Source of the DNA: Anaerostipes sp.
GTDB lineage: Bacteria; Bacillota; Clostridia; Lachnospirales; Lachnospiraceae
Direction of reading: 5' to 3'
DNA: 64,000 bases
Assembly: GCF_018381315.1 (NCBI RefSeq)
Contig: NZ_JAGZSD010000020.1
Location: forward strand, 30,008 to 94,007
Of this stretch, positions 1 to 6,749 are shown piece after piece (positions within the stretch are counted from its first letter, which is position 1; the number at the start of each line of letters is the position of its first letter). The position numbers were made by a program, and so were the translations under genes. Below the pieces are notes generated by a model, which was not told the DNA's origin, searched no databases, and saw only the letters and a list, made by a program, of their open reading frames with translations.

Positions 1-350
1 GAACTGTTTTCTTTGATACTGAAATATTCATAGATGGCTGTGCTCAGGGAATGCCCGCTGTCGATCATCTCGGCTTCATAACGCTCTAACACATCATCCA
101 GTATCTGAACAGCGGGCAGCCCAAGCTTTATTTTAGCCTGAAATTCATCGTCCTGACACTTCATCATATCATCTGTTATCTCCTTAAATATTTCTTTTGT
201 ACTGCTGTAATGACAGTAAAGACCTCCCCGGCTAAGCCCTGTGATATCACAAATATCCTTCATGGTGACATCTTTGAAGCCCTTATTGGCAAACATGAGA
301 CAAGCCTGCTCCTTAATCAGTTTTTTAGTTGCTTTCCCTCGCTTATTCAT
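1..350 (-). CDS. TetR/AcrR family transcriptional regulator (C-terminus cut by window edge)
   Basis: The first 116 codons of a DNA-binding repressor are visible; the gene runs off the start of the window. The N-terminal helix-turn-helix is clear at residues 10-55, with the typical TetR pattern ACLMFANKGFKDVTMKDI followed by GLSRGGLYCHYSSTKEIF. The ATG at 350 is preceded by GGAGGAAGG, a strong ribosome binding site. The ligand-binding part is mostly missing, so target and inducer cannot be named. It is transcribed away from the phasin-like/ubiB pair, and a sigma-A-like promoter with short inverted repeats lies just upstream, which suggests autorepression (inference). Confidence 0.85.
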   Translation of the reverse strand, partial: MNKRGKATKKLIKEQACLMFANKGFKDVTMKDICDITGLSRGGLYCHYSSTKEIFKEITDDMMKCQDDEFQAKIKLGLPAVQILDDVLERYEAEMIDSGHSLSTAIYEYFSIKENS

Positions 351-386
351 CCTTCCTCCATTTCCGACACCACTGTCTTTTTATAT

Positions 387-415
387 ATTATGCGACACAA
401 ACGTCGGAAAGTCAA
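387..415 (-). promoter_or_regulatory. Promoter of the tetR-family gene with operator-like inverted repeats
   Basis: On the minus strand a -35 TTGACT (410-415) and a -10 CATAAT (387-392) are separated by 17 nt. The spacer contains CGAC-N6-GTCG, and downstream lies GACA-N4-TGTC (365-376). Arms TTTCCGAC (361-368) and GTCGGAAA (403-410) flank the whole promoter. Such overlap is what an autorepressing TetR protein would use; this is not proven. Confidence 0.5.
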
Positions 416-480
416 GAAAAGACATTTTGACCAGTTCTCCGGCTTGCTGTCTCAGAGATGTAAGATTTTCTAACTTTCAG

Positions 481-575
481 CAAAGCTTCTCCGGCGGCCC
501 GTTCGGAACTCACTTCGTTCAAACAGCCTCACTGCGCTTTGCGCACCGCCTCCGAAGCGCTTCGCGCGATAAGGT
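481..575. repeat. GC-rich palindromic REP-like intergenic element
   Basis: This stretch between tetR and the phasin-like gene is far more GC-rich than its surroundings. It holds several short inverted repeats: GGCGG (493-497) with CCGCC (546-550), GAAC with GTTC (506-520), GCGCTTTGCGC (534-544) and the palindrome GAAGCGCTTC. One reading frame gives the peptide LFERSEFRT, which I recall as a recurrent spurious translation of dispersed repeats in Clostridia. No gene is supported here. Confidence 0.45.
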
Positions 576-638
576 ATACTTAACTTATTGTTAGGAATGT
601 GTTGATCTCTTAGTTTTATTGCAGAAAGGATGGTTTTT

Positions 639-974
639 ATGGATATTGGCGAAGGTATGAAAAAGATTCTGCTGGCAGGTATCGGGGCTGCAGCCACGAC
701 TGCTGAATCTGCCAAAGACATTGTGGATGACCTGGTAAAAAAGGGAGAACTCACTGTTGAACAGGGCAAGGTCGTAAATGAAGAACTGAAGCACAAGGCA
801 AAGGACAAACTGAAAGATCATGTGACAGTGAATATTGTAACGGAATCCGGAAATCTTATGGACGCTGTGGATACGATGTCTGAAGAGGAACTGGAGCTTT
901 TAAAAGAAAAGATTCGTGAAAAAGAACAGCAGGACACACAAGCACCGGAGGATTCAGAAGAAAATGAGCAGTGA
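639..974 (+). CDS. Phasin-like small coiled-coil protein paired with UbiB kinase
   Basis: A 111-residue helical protein. Residues 1-75 resemble the phasin/PhaF-like family: a short hydrophobic segment (KKILLAGIGAAATTAESAK) is followed by a charged amphipathic helix containing DDLVKKGELTVEQGKVVNEE. The tail is acidic (EEEL...EDSEENEQ). I place the start at the ATG at 639 rather than the one at 630, because AGAAAGGA (623-630) forms the ribosome binding site and overlaps the first ATG. The stop codon overlaps the start of the UbiB kinase gene, so the two are translationally coupled and probably work together. The biochemical role is unknown, and there is no sign of polyhydroxyalkanoate genes nearby. 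Confidence 0.75.
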   Translation: MDIGEGMKKILLAGIGAAATTAESAKDIVDDLVKKGELTVEQGKVVNEELKHKAKDKLKDHVTVNIVTESGNLMDAVDTMSEEELELLKEKIREKEQQDTQAPEDSEENEQ

Positions 975-2544
975 CGTCTCCAGCCAGAGATTCCTGGACA
1001 TACTTAAGGTTCTGAAAAAACACCATCTTTCCCGGGGCATGACCCCTGAGAAGCTGAAAGAAATTTTTGAGGAGCTGGGTCCCACCTATGTGAAGCTGGG
1101 GCAGATCATGTCCATGCGCTCTGATATGCTCCCGGAAGCATACTGCGATGAGTTAAAAAAACTCAGGACAGAAGTAAGGCCAATGGAATACTCATTGGTC
1201 AGACAGGTAATTGAACAGGAGCTGGGCCGCCCTTTGGACTCGGTGTTTTCCAAAGTCCGGGAGGCTCCTTTGGGCTCAGCTTCCATCGCCCAGGTACACT
1301 TGGCTGTCCTCTCCGATGGAAGGCAGGCTGTCATTAAAGTCCAAAGGCCTCATATCCGAGAGACCATGGAAAAAGACATCCATTTGCTGAAAAAAGCAGC
1401 AAAACTCCTGAAAGCCGCCATGGGAACCGGGGATTTGATTGATTTTGGAACCATCCTGGATGAGCTTTGGAAAACATCTCAGGAAGAGATGGACTTCATC
1501 CGGGAAGCTGATAATCTTCTTACATTTTATGAGAATCAAAAGGATATTTCTTATATTACCTGCCCCAAGGTATTTACAGAGTTTACAACACCGCGCCTTC
1601 TCACCATGTCTTACATTGACGGAATCCAGATTGACCATAAATCAGCTCTGGAAAAGGCCGGCTATGATCTGACAGAGATCGGTGAAAAAGCCGCTGAAAA
1701 TTATTGCAAACAGATCTTGGAAGACGGTTTTTTTCATGCAGATCCCCATCCGGGAAATCTCTGGATCGCCGGAGGCCGGATCGCATGGCTGGATCTTGGT
1801 ATGACAGGACGTCTGTCCGATCACTACAAGCAGCTTCTCAGAAAAGCAATTTCGGCTATTTTGAAACATGATATTTATACTTTAAAAAATGTTCTGTTGA
1901 CGCTGGGTGAGCCAAGAGACCGCATCAATCATGCCAGACTGTACACTGATGTAGATGATATTGTCAGCCGTTATATGACCATGGATTTCGGTGAAATGCG
2001 CTTGGGGGACCTGATCGAAAAGCTTTTGGATCTTGTAAAAAAGCATAAGATTGCAATCAGTCCGGACATTACCCTGCTGGGACGCAGCATGGTCACAATG
2101 GAAGGAACCCTGGCTGCCTGTTCTCCTGATGTCAATATGCTGAAAATCCTCTCTATGCATATGTCATCCATCATCTATAATGATTTTGACTGGAAGAAGG
2201 AATTGGTCCACCGCGGCCGCACGGCTTATGCCTCCCTGGATAAATCTATAGAGATTCCGTCACAGCTTTCGGACCTGTTAAATATCACAAAAAACGGACA
2301 GACAAAGCTGAACTTTGAACTGACAGACACAGAAGACTGGCTGAAGGAAATACACCGTTCGGCAGGGTATCTGGTTTTAGGCTTAATCGCTTCCGCTCTT
2401 TTTATTGGTTCAAGCCTTCTGTGCATGACGGAAATAAAGCCCCGGATCATGGATATGCCATGGATCAGCTTTGCAGGGTTTTCCCTGTCAGGTATTCTTA
2501 TTCTGTACCTGCTGTTCCGTATTTTATTCCGAGGCAAAACATAA
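964..2544 (+). CDS. UbiB/ABC1/AarF family atypical protein kinase
   Basis: 526 residues, a usual length for the family. The UbiB hallmarks are present: the KxGQ motif in PTYVKLGQIMSMRSDMLP (about residues 41-58), the alanine-rich loop LGSASIAQVHLA, the lysine in VIKVQRP, the catalytic-loop-like HADPHPGN and the metal-binding LDLGMTG. Two transmembrane helices close the protein (about residues 467-490 and 498-522), as in membrane-anchored UbiB proteins. The start at 964 follows GGAGG (947-951) and overlaps the phasin-like stop. UbiB relatives support quinone or lipid metabolism as ATPases; no ubiquinone genes are visible here, so the substrate is unknown. A terminator follows directly. Confidence 0.9.
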   Translation: MSSDVSSQRFLDILKVLKKHHLSRGMTPEKLKEIFEELGPTYVKLGQIMSMRSDMLPEAYCDELKKLRTEVRPMEYSLVRQVIEQELGRPLDSVFSKVREAPLGSASIAQVHLAVLSDGRQAVIKVQRPHIRETMEKDIHLLKKAAKLLKAAMGTGDLIDFGTILDELWKTSQEEMDFIREADNLLTFYENQKDISYITCPKVFTEFTTPRLLTMSYIDGIQIDHKSALEKAGYDLTEIGEKAAENYCKQILEDGFFHADPHPGNLWIAGGRIAWLDLGMTGRLSDHYKQLLRKAISAILKHDIYTLKNVLLTLGEPRDRINHARLYTDVDDIVSRYMTMDFGEMRLGDLIEKLLDLVKKHKIAISPDITLLGRSMVTMEGTLAACSPDVNMLKILSMHMSSIIYNDFDWKKELVHRGRTAYASLDKSIEIPSQLSDLLNITKNGQTKLNFELTDTEDWLKEIHRSAGYLVLGLIASALFIGSSLLCMTEIKPRIMDMPWISFAGFSLSGILILYLLFRILFRGKT

Positions 2545-2545
2545 A

Positions 2546-2592
2546 AACGCTGAGATCTGATGTATAACCATCATTTTCTCAGCGTTCTTTTT
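2546..2592 (+). terminator. Rho-independent terminator after ubiB-like gene
   Basis: A 10-bp stem, AACGCTGAGA (2546-2555) with TCTCAGCGTT (2577-2586), is followed by CTTTTT. It lies right behind the kinase stop codon. Confidence 0.85.
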
Positions 2593-2638
2593 GGTTTCAG
2601 ATGAAACGGAACTGTCCGTTTTATTTTTCTTCAATTCT

Positions 2639-3508
2639 TTATGGAAGCTCTAAAATACAGTCCTGCAGACGTTCAATGAATCTTCTGCCTGCCATGGAAA
2701 TGCTGTTTCTGTCTTTATAACCTATAGCAATTGTCCGGGTAACCGGAGGATCTGTAGGCCGCAGTGCAAGACGGTAGTTTGTCCTGTGCAGTATGAGTTC
2801 AGCAAGAATGCTGACACCCAGGCCGGCCTCCACCATCGTCATAATTGAATAATCATCATGGATCGTATATTTGACATTCGGAGTGATGCCAACCGACTTA
2901 AAACACTCTAAAGGCTCATAATAATGCCCTTCTTCCAGAAGGATAAATGGTTCCGGTGCCAAATCTTCCAAGGGGATCACGTCTTTTTTGGCCAGGGGAT
3001 GGTTTTTGGGCAAAACAGCCAGCATATCGCCCTCTTTCAGAGTCATTGTTGAAATCCCGTTTGCAGCATGAGGATTGATAAACCCAAAATCAATGGCACC
3101 TGTTTTTATCCATTCCTGAATGGAAGTATAATCTCCCTGGTGAATAACAAACTCTACCCCCGGATACTGTTCTTTAAATTCTTTCAGCAGCACAGGAAGC
3201 CAATGGGCTGAAATACTGGAGATGGTGCCCATACGGATGAGACCTGTCTCCAATCCTTTGATCTCCTTTGTTTTTTCCTGTACTGCCTGATATTGATATA
3301 CCATTCGCTCAATATAAGGATAAAGTTCTTCTCCCTCCAAGGTCAGCTTTGTTCCGGTGCGGAAACGGTGTACCAGCTTTATGGACAATTCTTTCTCCAA
3401 AGATGAGATCATCTGGCTCATGGCAGACTGTGTATATCCCATGGCTTCTGCCGCCTTAGAGAAACTTCCCGTCTCAACGATTTTGTGCAGTGCAAGATAC
3501 CGATTCAT
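2639..3508 (-). CDS. LysR family transcriptional regulator
   Basis: 289 residues with a classic LysR architecture. The winged HTH spans residues 1-60, with SFSKAAEAMGYTQSAMSQMI and SSLEKELSIKLVHR. It is followed by a periplasmic-binding-protein-like effector domain (about 90-289) containing IRMGTISSISAHWLPVLL and VEAGLGVSILAE. It is divergent from the PhzF-family gene, with only 104 bp between the two starts, the usual arrangement of a LysR regulator and its target. The effector is not known. No second co-transcribed gene is seen on its side. Confidence 0.9.
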   Translation of the reverse strand: MNRYLALHKIVETGSFSKAAEAMGYTQSAMSQMISSLEKELSIKLVHRFRTGTKLTLEGEELYPYIERMVYQYQAVQEKTKEIKGLETGLIRMGTISSISAHWLPVLLKEFKEQYPGVEFVIHQGDYTSIQEWIKTGAIDFGFINPHAANGISTMTLKEGDMLAVLPKNHPLAKKDVIPLEDLAPEPFILLEEGHYYEPLECFKSVGITPNVKYTIHDDYSIMTMVEAGLGVSILAELILHRTNYRLALRPTDPPVTRTIAIGYKDRNSISMAGRRFIERLQDCILELP

Positions 3509-3551
3509 ATTTTACTTCACTTTCTCTAATGTTATCTTTAAAAACTTTTGT

Positions 3552-3581
3552 TTTACTTATATTTTATGTGCCTGCTATAAT
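3552..3581 (+). promoter_or_regulatory. Promoter of the PhzF-family gene
   Basis: TTTACT (3552-3557) and TATAAT (3576-3581) are separated by 18 nt, upstream of the PhzF start. It lies in the lysR-phzF divergent gap, so a LysR site is expected here, but I could not define one with confidence. Confidence 0.5.
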
Positions 3582-3612
3582 GAAGTCAAGGAAAATGAAA
3601 GGATCACTTGAT

Positions 3613-4401
3613 ATGAAAAAAACGATAGTCAGACAATATGTAGCAGATGCATTTACAGATAAAGTTTTCAGCGGAAATCCTGCCGCTGTCTGTATTATGG
3701 ATCAATGGCTCCCGGAAGATCTGATGATGAACATAACGAGAGAAAATAACTTATCTGAGACAGCCTTTGCCGTAAAAGAAAATGGAATCTATCACCTCCG
3801 CTGGTTCACTCCGGGCGGTGAAATTGATCTGTGCGGCCATGCAACTCTCGCCTGCGCTTTTATTCTTCTTCATTACTATGAAAAAAACAGCAGAAGGATC
3901 GTCTTTTGCACAATGAGCGGTGATTTAACCGTTATTAAAAATGGCAGCCTGTATGAAATGGACTTTCCGGCCTATGACTTAAAGCCGGTTCCGGTAACTG
4001 AACAAATAAAAGATGCAGCCGGTGCAGCCCCCATAGAAGCATATATGGGAAGGGATCTGTTATGCATATTTGAAGAGGAGAAAACTGTCAGAAACTTAAA
4101 CCCTGACTTAGAGAAGGTAAAACAACTGGACGGGCTCTTGCTTCATGCAACAGCAGGCGGAACTGCTGCGGACTGTGTCTCAAGGTCCTTTGCCCCCAAA
4201 ATGAATGTTGCTGAGGATCCGGTGTGCGGTTCCGGACACTGCCATATCGCACCGTATTGGTCCCGCAGGCTGCAGAAAACCCATATCAACGCCTGCCAGG
4301 CATCAAACCGGGGAGGAACCCTGTACTGCACAGTAAATGGCAGCAGAGTCACACTTGCAGGAAAAGCTGTATTATACTCCGCAGCAGATCTTTATTTGTA
4401 A
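3613..4401 (+). CDS. PhzF family isomerase/epimerase-like protein
   Basis: 262 residues of the PhzF/diaminopimelate-epimerase fold. Visible family motifs are DAFTDKVFSGNPAAVC at the N-terminus, NNLSETAF with the conserved glutamate, RWFTPGGEIDLCGHATLA, and the C-terminal EDPVCGSGHCHIAPYW. The start at 3613 is chosen because AAAGGA (3598-3602) precedes it, and the family N-terminus (QYVADAFT) begins right after. An upstream in-frame extension to 3490 would run into the lysR gene. The substrate is unknown; PhzF proteins outside phenazine clusters are mostly uncharacterised isomerases. No phenazine genes are present. It is probably controlled by the adjacent LysR regulator. Confidence 0.88.
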   Translation: MKKTIVRQYVADAFTDKVFSGNPAAVCIMDQWLPEDLMMNITRENNLSETAFAVKENGIYHLRWFTPGGEIDLCGHATLACAFILLHYYEKNSRRIVFCTMSGDLTVIKNGSLYEMDFPAYDLKPVPVTEQIKDAAGAAPIEAYMGRDLLCIFEEEKTVRNLNPDLEKVKQLDGLLLHATAGGTAADCVSRSFAPKMNVAEDPVCGSGHCHIAPYWSRRLQKTHINACQASNRGGTLYCTVNGSRVTLAGKAVLYSAADLYL

Positions 4402-4420
4402 CTTTCTTATGCAGAAGACA

Positions 4421-4451
4421 AAAAGACACCGGATTTATCTCCGGTGTCTTA
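4421..4451. terminator. Bidirectional terminator between phzF-like and U32 peptidase genes
   Basis: A 10-bp perfect stem, AAGACACCGG (4423-4432) and CCGGTGTCTT (4441-4450), has an 8-nt loop. On the minus strand it is followed by TTTTTGT, so it fits the end of the U32 operon. It also serves the convergent phzF-like gene. Confidence 0.85.
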
Positions 4452-4457
4452 TATTGA

Positions 4458-5684
4458 TTAATTTTCTTTTCTTCTGAGCAGATATCCTTCCGGAATTTCT
4501 TCCCCAAAGTCTACATAGACCATTTGCCTTGGATGGGGTGCGCTCTCCATTGAAACACCGTCCTCATCCTGGATGGCTTTTACACATACCTGCCGGTTTT
4601 CTCCGCCGGGCACCATAACTTCAATCGTCTCACCTACAAGGAACTTATTCTTCTGTTCTAGCAGAGCATATCCCTTTTCATTATGCCCCTGTACAATCCC
4701 GATATAGGTATATTCTTTAATGTAAGTATTGCTGTCGTAGATCTGTGAGTCTTCATCTGTTTTTCCATAGTAAAAGCCTGTGGTAAACTGACGGTAGGTA
4801 CACTTGGAAATCTCCTGCCTGTAATAATCCATATTGGCTTTATATTTGTCCGGAGATTCTTTATAATCATCGATAGCCTTCCGGTAAGTTCTTGCTACCG
4901 CCGCCACATAAAGAGCAGTCTTCATTCTGCCCTCGATCTTCAGGCTGTCAATTCCGGCATTGATCAGATCGTCTATATGTTCAATCATACACAGATCCTT
5001 GGAGTTGAAAATGTAGGTTCCCCGTTCATTTTCATACACCGGCATATATTCACCCGGTCTGGTCTCTTCCACTACAGAATATTTCCATCTGCATGGATGG
5101 GTACAGGCTCCTTTGTTGGCATTCTGTCCTGTGAAATAATTGCTTAAAAGACAGCGCCCGGAATGTGAGATACACATAGCTCCATGGACAAATGCCTCGA
5201 TCTCCAGGCTGTCCGGAATATGCTTCCTGATCTCCCCAATCTCTCTTAACGATAACTCTCTGGCCGCCACTACACGGGATGCCCCCTGCTCATGCCAGAA
5301 ATTATAGGTGGCATAATTGGTGCTGTTGGCCTGCGTACTGATGTGCCGTTCAATCTCCGGACACTCCTCCTTGGCTATCATAAAAACTCCGGGGTCAGAA
5401 ATGATCAGCCCGTCCGGCTGGATATCTTTCAATTCCCTGAAATACTCCCGGATACCGTCCAAATCTCCGTTATGGGCTACAATATTTGCTGTTATATAGA
5501 CTTTAACTCCATGCTCATGGGCAAAGCGGATGCCCTCTTTCACATCCTCCATAGAGAAATTCTTGGCCTTTGCACGGAGGCCGTACATTTCCCCGCCAAT
5601 ATAAACTGCATCTGCACCGTAGAGTACAGCTACTTTCAGTACTTCTAAATTGCTTGCTGGTATCAGCAGTTCTGTTTTTCTCAT
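4458..5684 (-). CDS. Peptidase U32 family protein, probable tRNA 5-hydroxyuridine synthesis factor (TrhP-type)
   Basis: 408 residues. The U32 signature is clear: EAFVHGAMCISHSGRCLLS, followed by the cysteine-rich GACTHPCRWKY and the conserved AGIDSLKIEGRMK. The N-terminus ELLIPASNLEVLKVAVLYG is a TIM-barrel-like start. Established work on TrhP (E. coli) and the Bacillus yrrN/yrrO pair links this family to hydroxylation of wobble U34 in tRNA. Here the gene starts 1 nt after the stop of trmR, whose enzyme methylates that hydroxyuridine, so the same pathway is very likely. It is the last gene of a long minus-strand operon. No evidence for actual protease activity is visible. Confidence 0.88.
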   Translation of the reverse strand: MRKTELLIPASNLEVLKVAVLYGADAVYIGGEMYGLRAKAKNFSMEDVKEGIRFAHEHGVKVYITANIVAHNGDLDGIREYFRELKDIQPDGLIISDPGVFMIAKEECPEIERHISTQANSTNYATYNFWHEQGASRVVAARELSLREIGEIRKHIPDSLEIEAFVHGAMCISHSGRCLLSNYFTGQNANKGACTHPCRWKYSVVEETRPGEYMPVYENERGTYIFNSKDLCMIEHIDDLINAGIDSLKIEGRMKTALYVAAVARTYRKAIDDYKESPDKYKANMDYYRQEISKCTYRQFTTGFYYGKTDEDSQIYDSNTYIKEYTYIGIVQGHNEKGYALLEQKNKFLVGETIEVMVPGGENRQVCVKAIQDEDGVSMESAPHPRQMVYVDFGEEIPEGYLLRRKEN

Positions 5685-5685
5685 G

Positions 5686-6333
5686 TTACTCTCCTGTTTT
5701 AATGCTCACTGCCACCCCGTCTCCCAGCGGAAGTATGGATGTATCCAGCATTGAATGATTTTTCAGTGTATATAAATATTCTCTCATCCGTTTATGGATG
5801 GTCCTGTCTCTGCGCTCTATGGCATACCGTGATTTTACAATATCTCCGTCCTGCAGAACATTGTCAGAAACTAAAACGCCGCCGGACGGAAGCAGTCTCA
5901 GAATATGTTCAAAAAAGCGGATATATTGGCCTTTCGCCGCATCCATGAAGATCAAGTCAAAAGTACCGGAAAGTTCCGCCAAAATCTCTGCAGCATCTCC
6001 CTCCAAAAGAGTGACTGCGTCCCCTGCCCCGGCTCTTAAAAAATTCTCTTTTGCCTTTTGAATTCTTCCTTCATTTCGTTCAATGGTAACAACAGTTCCG
6101 CCTTCCGGCTGAAACTTATGCATATAAAGAGATGAAAATCCCACAGCCGTTCCGACCTCCAGGATTTTCATCGGTTGATTCATCATCACTAGTACTTTCA
6201 GAAACTCTTTTGTCTCCGGCTTAACGATGGGCACATGGTCTTTCCTGGCCTGGCGCTCAATCCCGCTCAGGAAGACATCCTCCTCTTTTATCAGTGAGCG
6301 AAGATAATCGGTCACATTTTCATTTACAATCAT
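5686..6333 (-). CDS. trmR: tRNA 5-hydroxyuridine methyltransferase (O-methyltransferase family)
   Basis: 215 residues of a class I SAM-dependent O-methyltransferase. Motif I is ILEVGTAVGFSSLYM (about residues 57-71). FMDAAKGQY (the metal-binding region of the COMT-like family) and SDNVLQDGD follow. Gene order matches Bacillus yrrL-yrrM-yrrN-yrrO, where yrrM is trmR and makes mo5U34 from ho5U34 in tRNA. The start overlaps the upstream MltG-like stop by 4 nt, and the stop is 1 nt before the U32 gene, so all three are coupled. The assignment to trmR rests on family and context. Confidence 0.85.
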   Translation of the reverse strand: MIVNENVTDYLRSLIKEEDVFLSGIERQARKDHVPIVKPETKEFLKVLVMMNQPMKILEVGTAVGFSSLYMHKFQPEGGTVVTIERNEGRIQKAKENFLRAGAGDAVTLLEGDAAEILAELSGTFDLIFMDAAKGQYIRFFEHILRLLPSGGVLVSDNVLQDGDIVKSRYAIERRDRTIHKRMREYLYTLKNHSMLDTSILPLGDGVAVSIKTGE

Positions 6334-6731
6334 TTTGTATCCTTTTCACGGGTATCCCCGCACAGAACTGCCATGATCTCATCAATTCCCTGAGACTGCG
6401 ACAGCCTGTACTTTCCCGGGACAAATGCCGTATCACTGTATTTTGAGAAAAATTTTCTTACTTTAAATCGGTTTCTTCCAACGATCAGATGCTTCTCATA
6501 AAGCTGGTCTGCCACCTGATCGGTTCCGTCTCCTTCGGAGATTACCACCTGCACCTTTTTCGTGCTGGCGGCATCGTATGCCTCGTTTGAGAAAGCATGA
6601 TAGGCAAAAGAATACATACCGAAAAACAATCCGATAATCAGCCCAATGATCAAAATCTGATGAACCACTTTCCAAAAAAGCCGAAACAGGTCTTCTCTAT
6701 TCTTTTTTACATCTTCATCCTTTGTCATCAT
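6330..6731 (-). CDS. Short MltG/YceG-like protein lacking the catalytic domain
   Basis: 133 residues: a cytoplasmic N-tail, one transmembrane helix (about residues 25-45, ILIIGLIIGLFFGMYSFAY) and an extracellular LysM-like subdomain ending in PGKYRLSQSQGIDEIMAVL. Full-length MltG (endolytic murein transglycosylase) is usually over 330 residues and continues into a domain with the catalytic glutamate, which is absent here. The position is that of Bacillus yrrL. It could regulate or anchor another glycan enzyme, but cannot be a transglycosylase itself. Two adjacent ATG codons leave the exact start uncertain by one residue. Confidence 0.75.
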   Translation of the reverse strand: MMTKDEDVKKNREDLFRLFWKVVHQILIIGLIIGLFFGMYSFAYHAFSNEAYDAASTKKVQVVISEGDGTDQVADQLYEKHLIVGRNRFKVRKFFSKYSDTAFVPGKYRLSQSQGIDEIMAVLCGDTREKDTK

Positions 6732-6749
6732 CTCTCCCGGCGTGCAGCT

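Noticed and set aside
210..594. Plus-strand frames near the window start
   Set aside because: They are antisense to the TetR gene and run into the palindromic repeat; the minus-strand TetR reading has a strong RBS and HTH.
6330..6731. Frameshifted full-length mltG
   Set aside because: The next gene, trmR, overlaps its end by 4 nt and is intact, so no catalytic domain is hidden in another frame.
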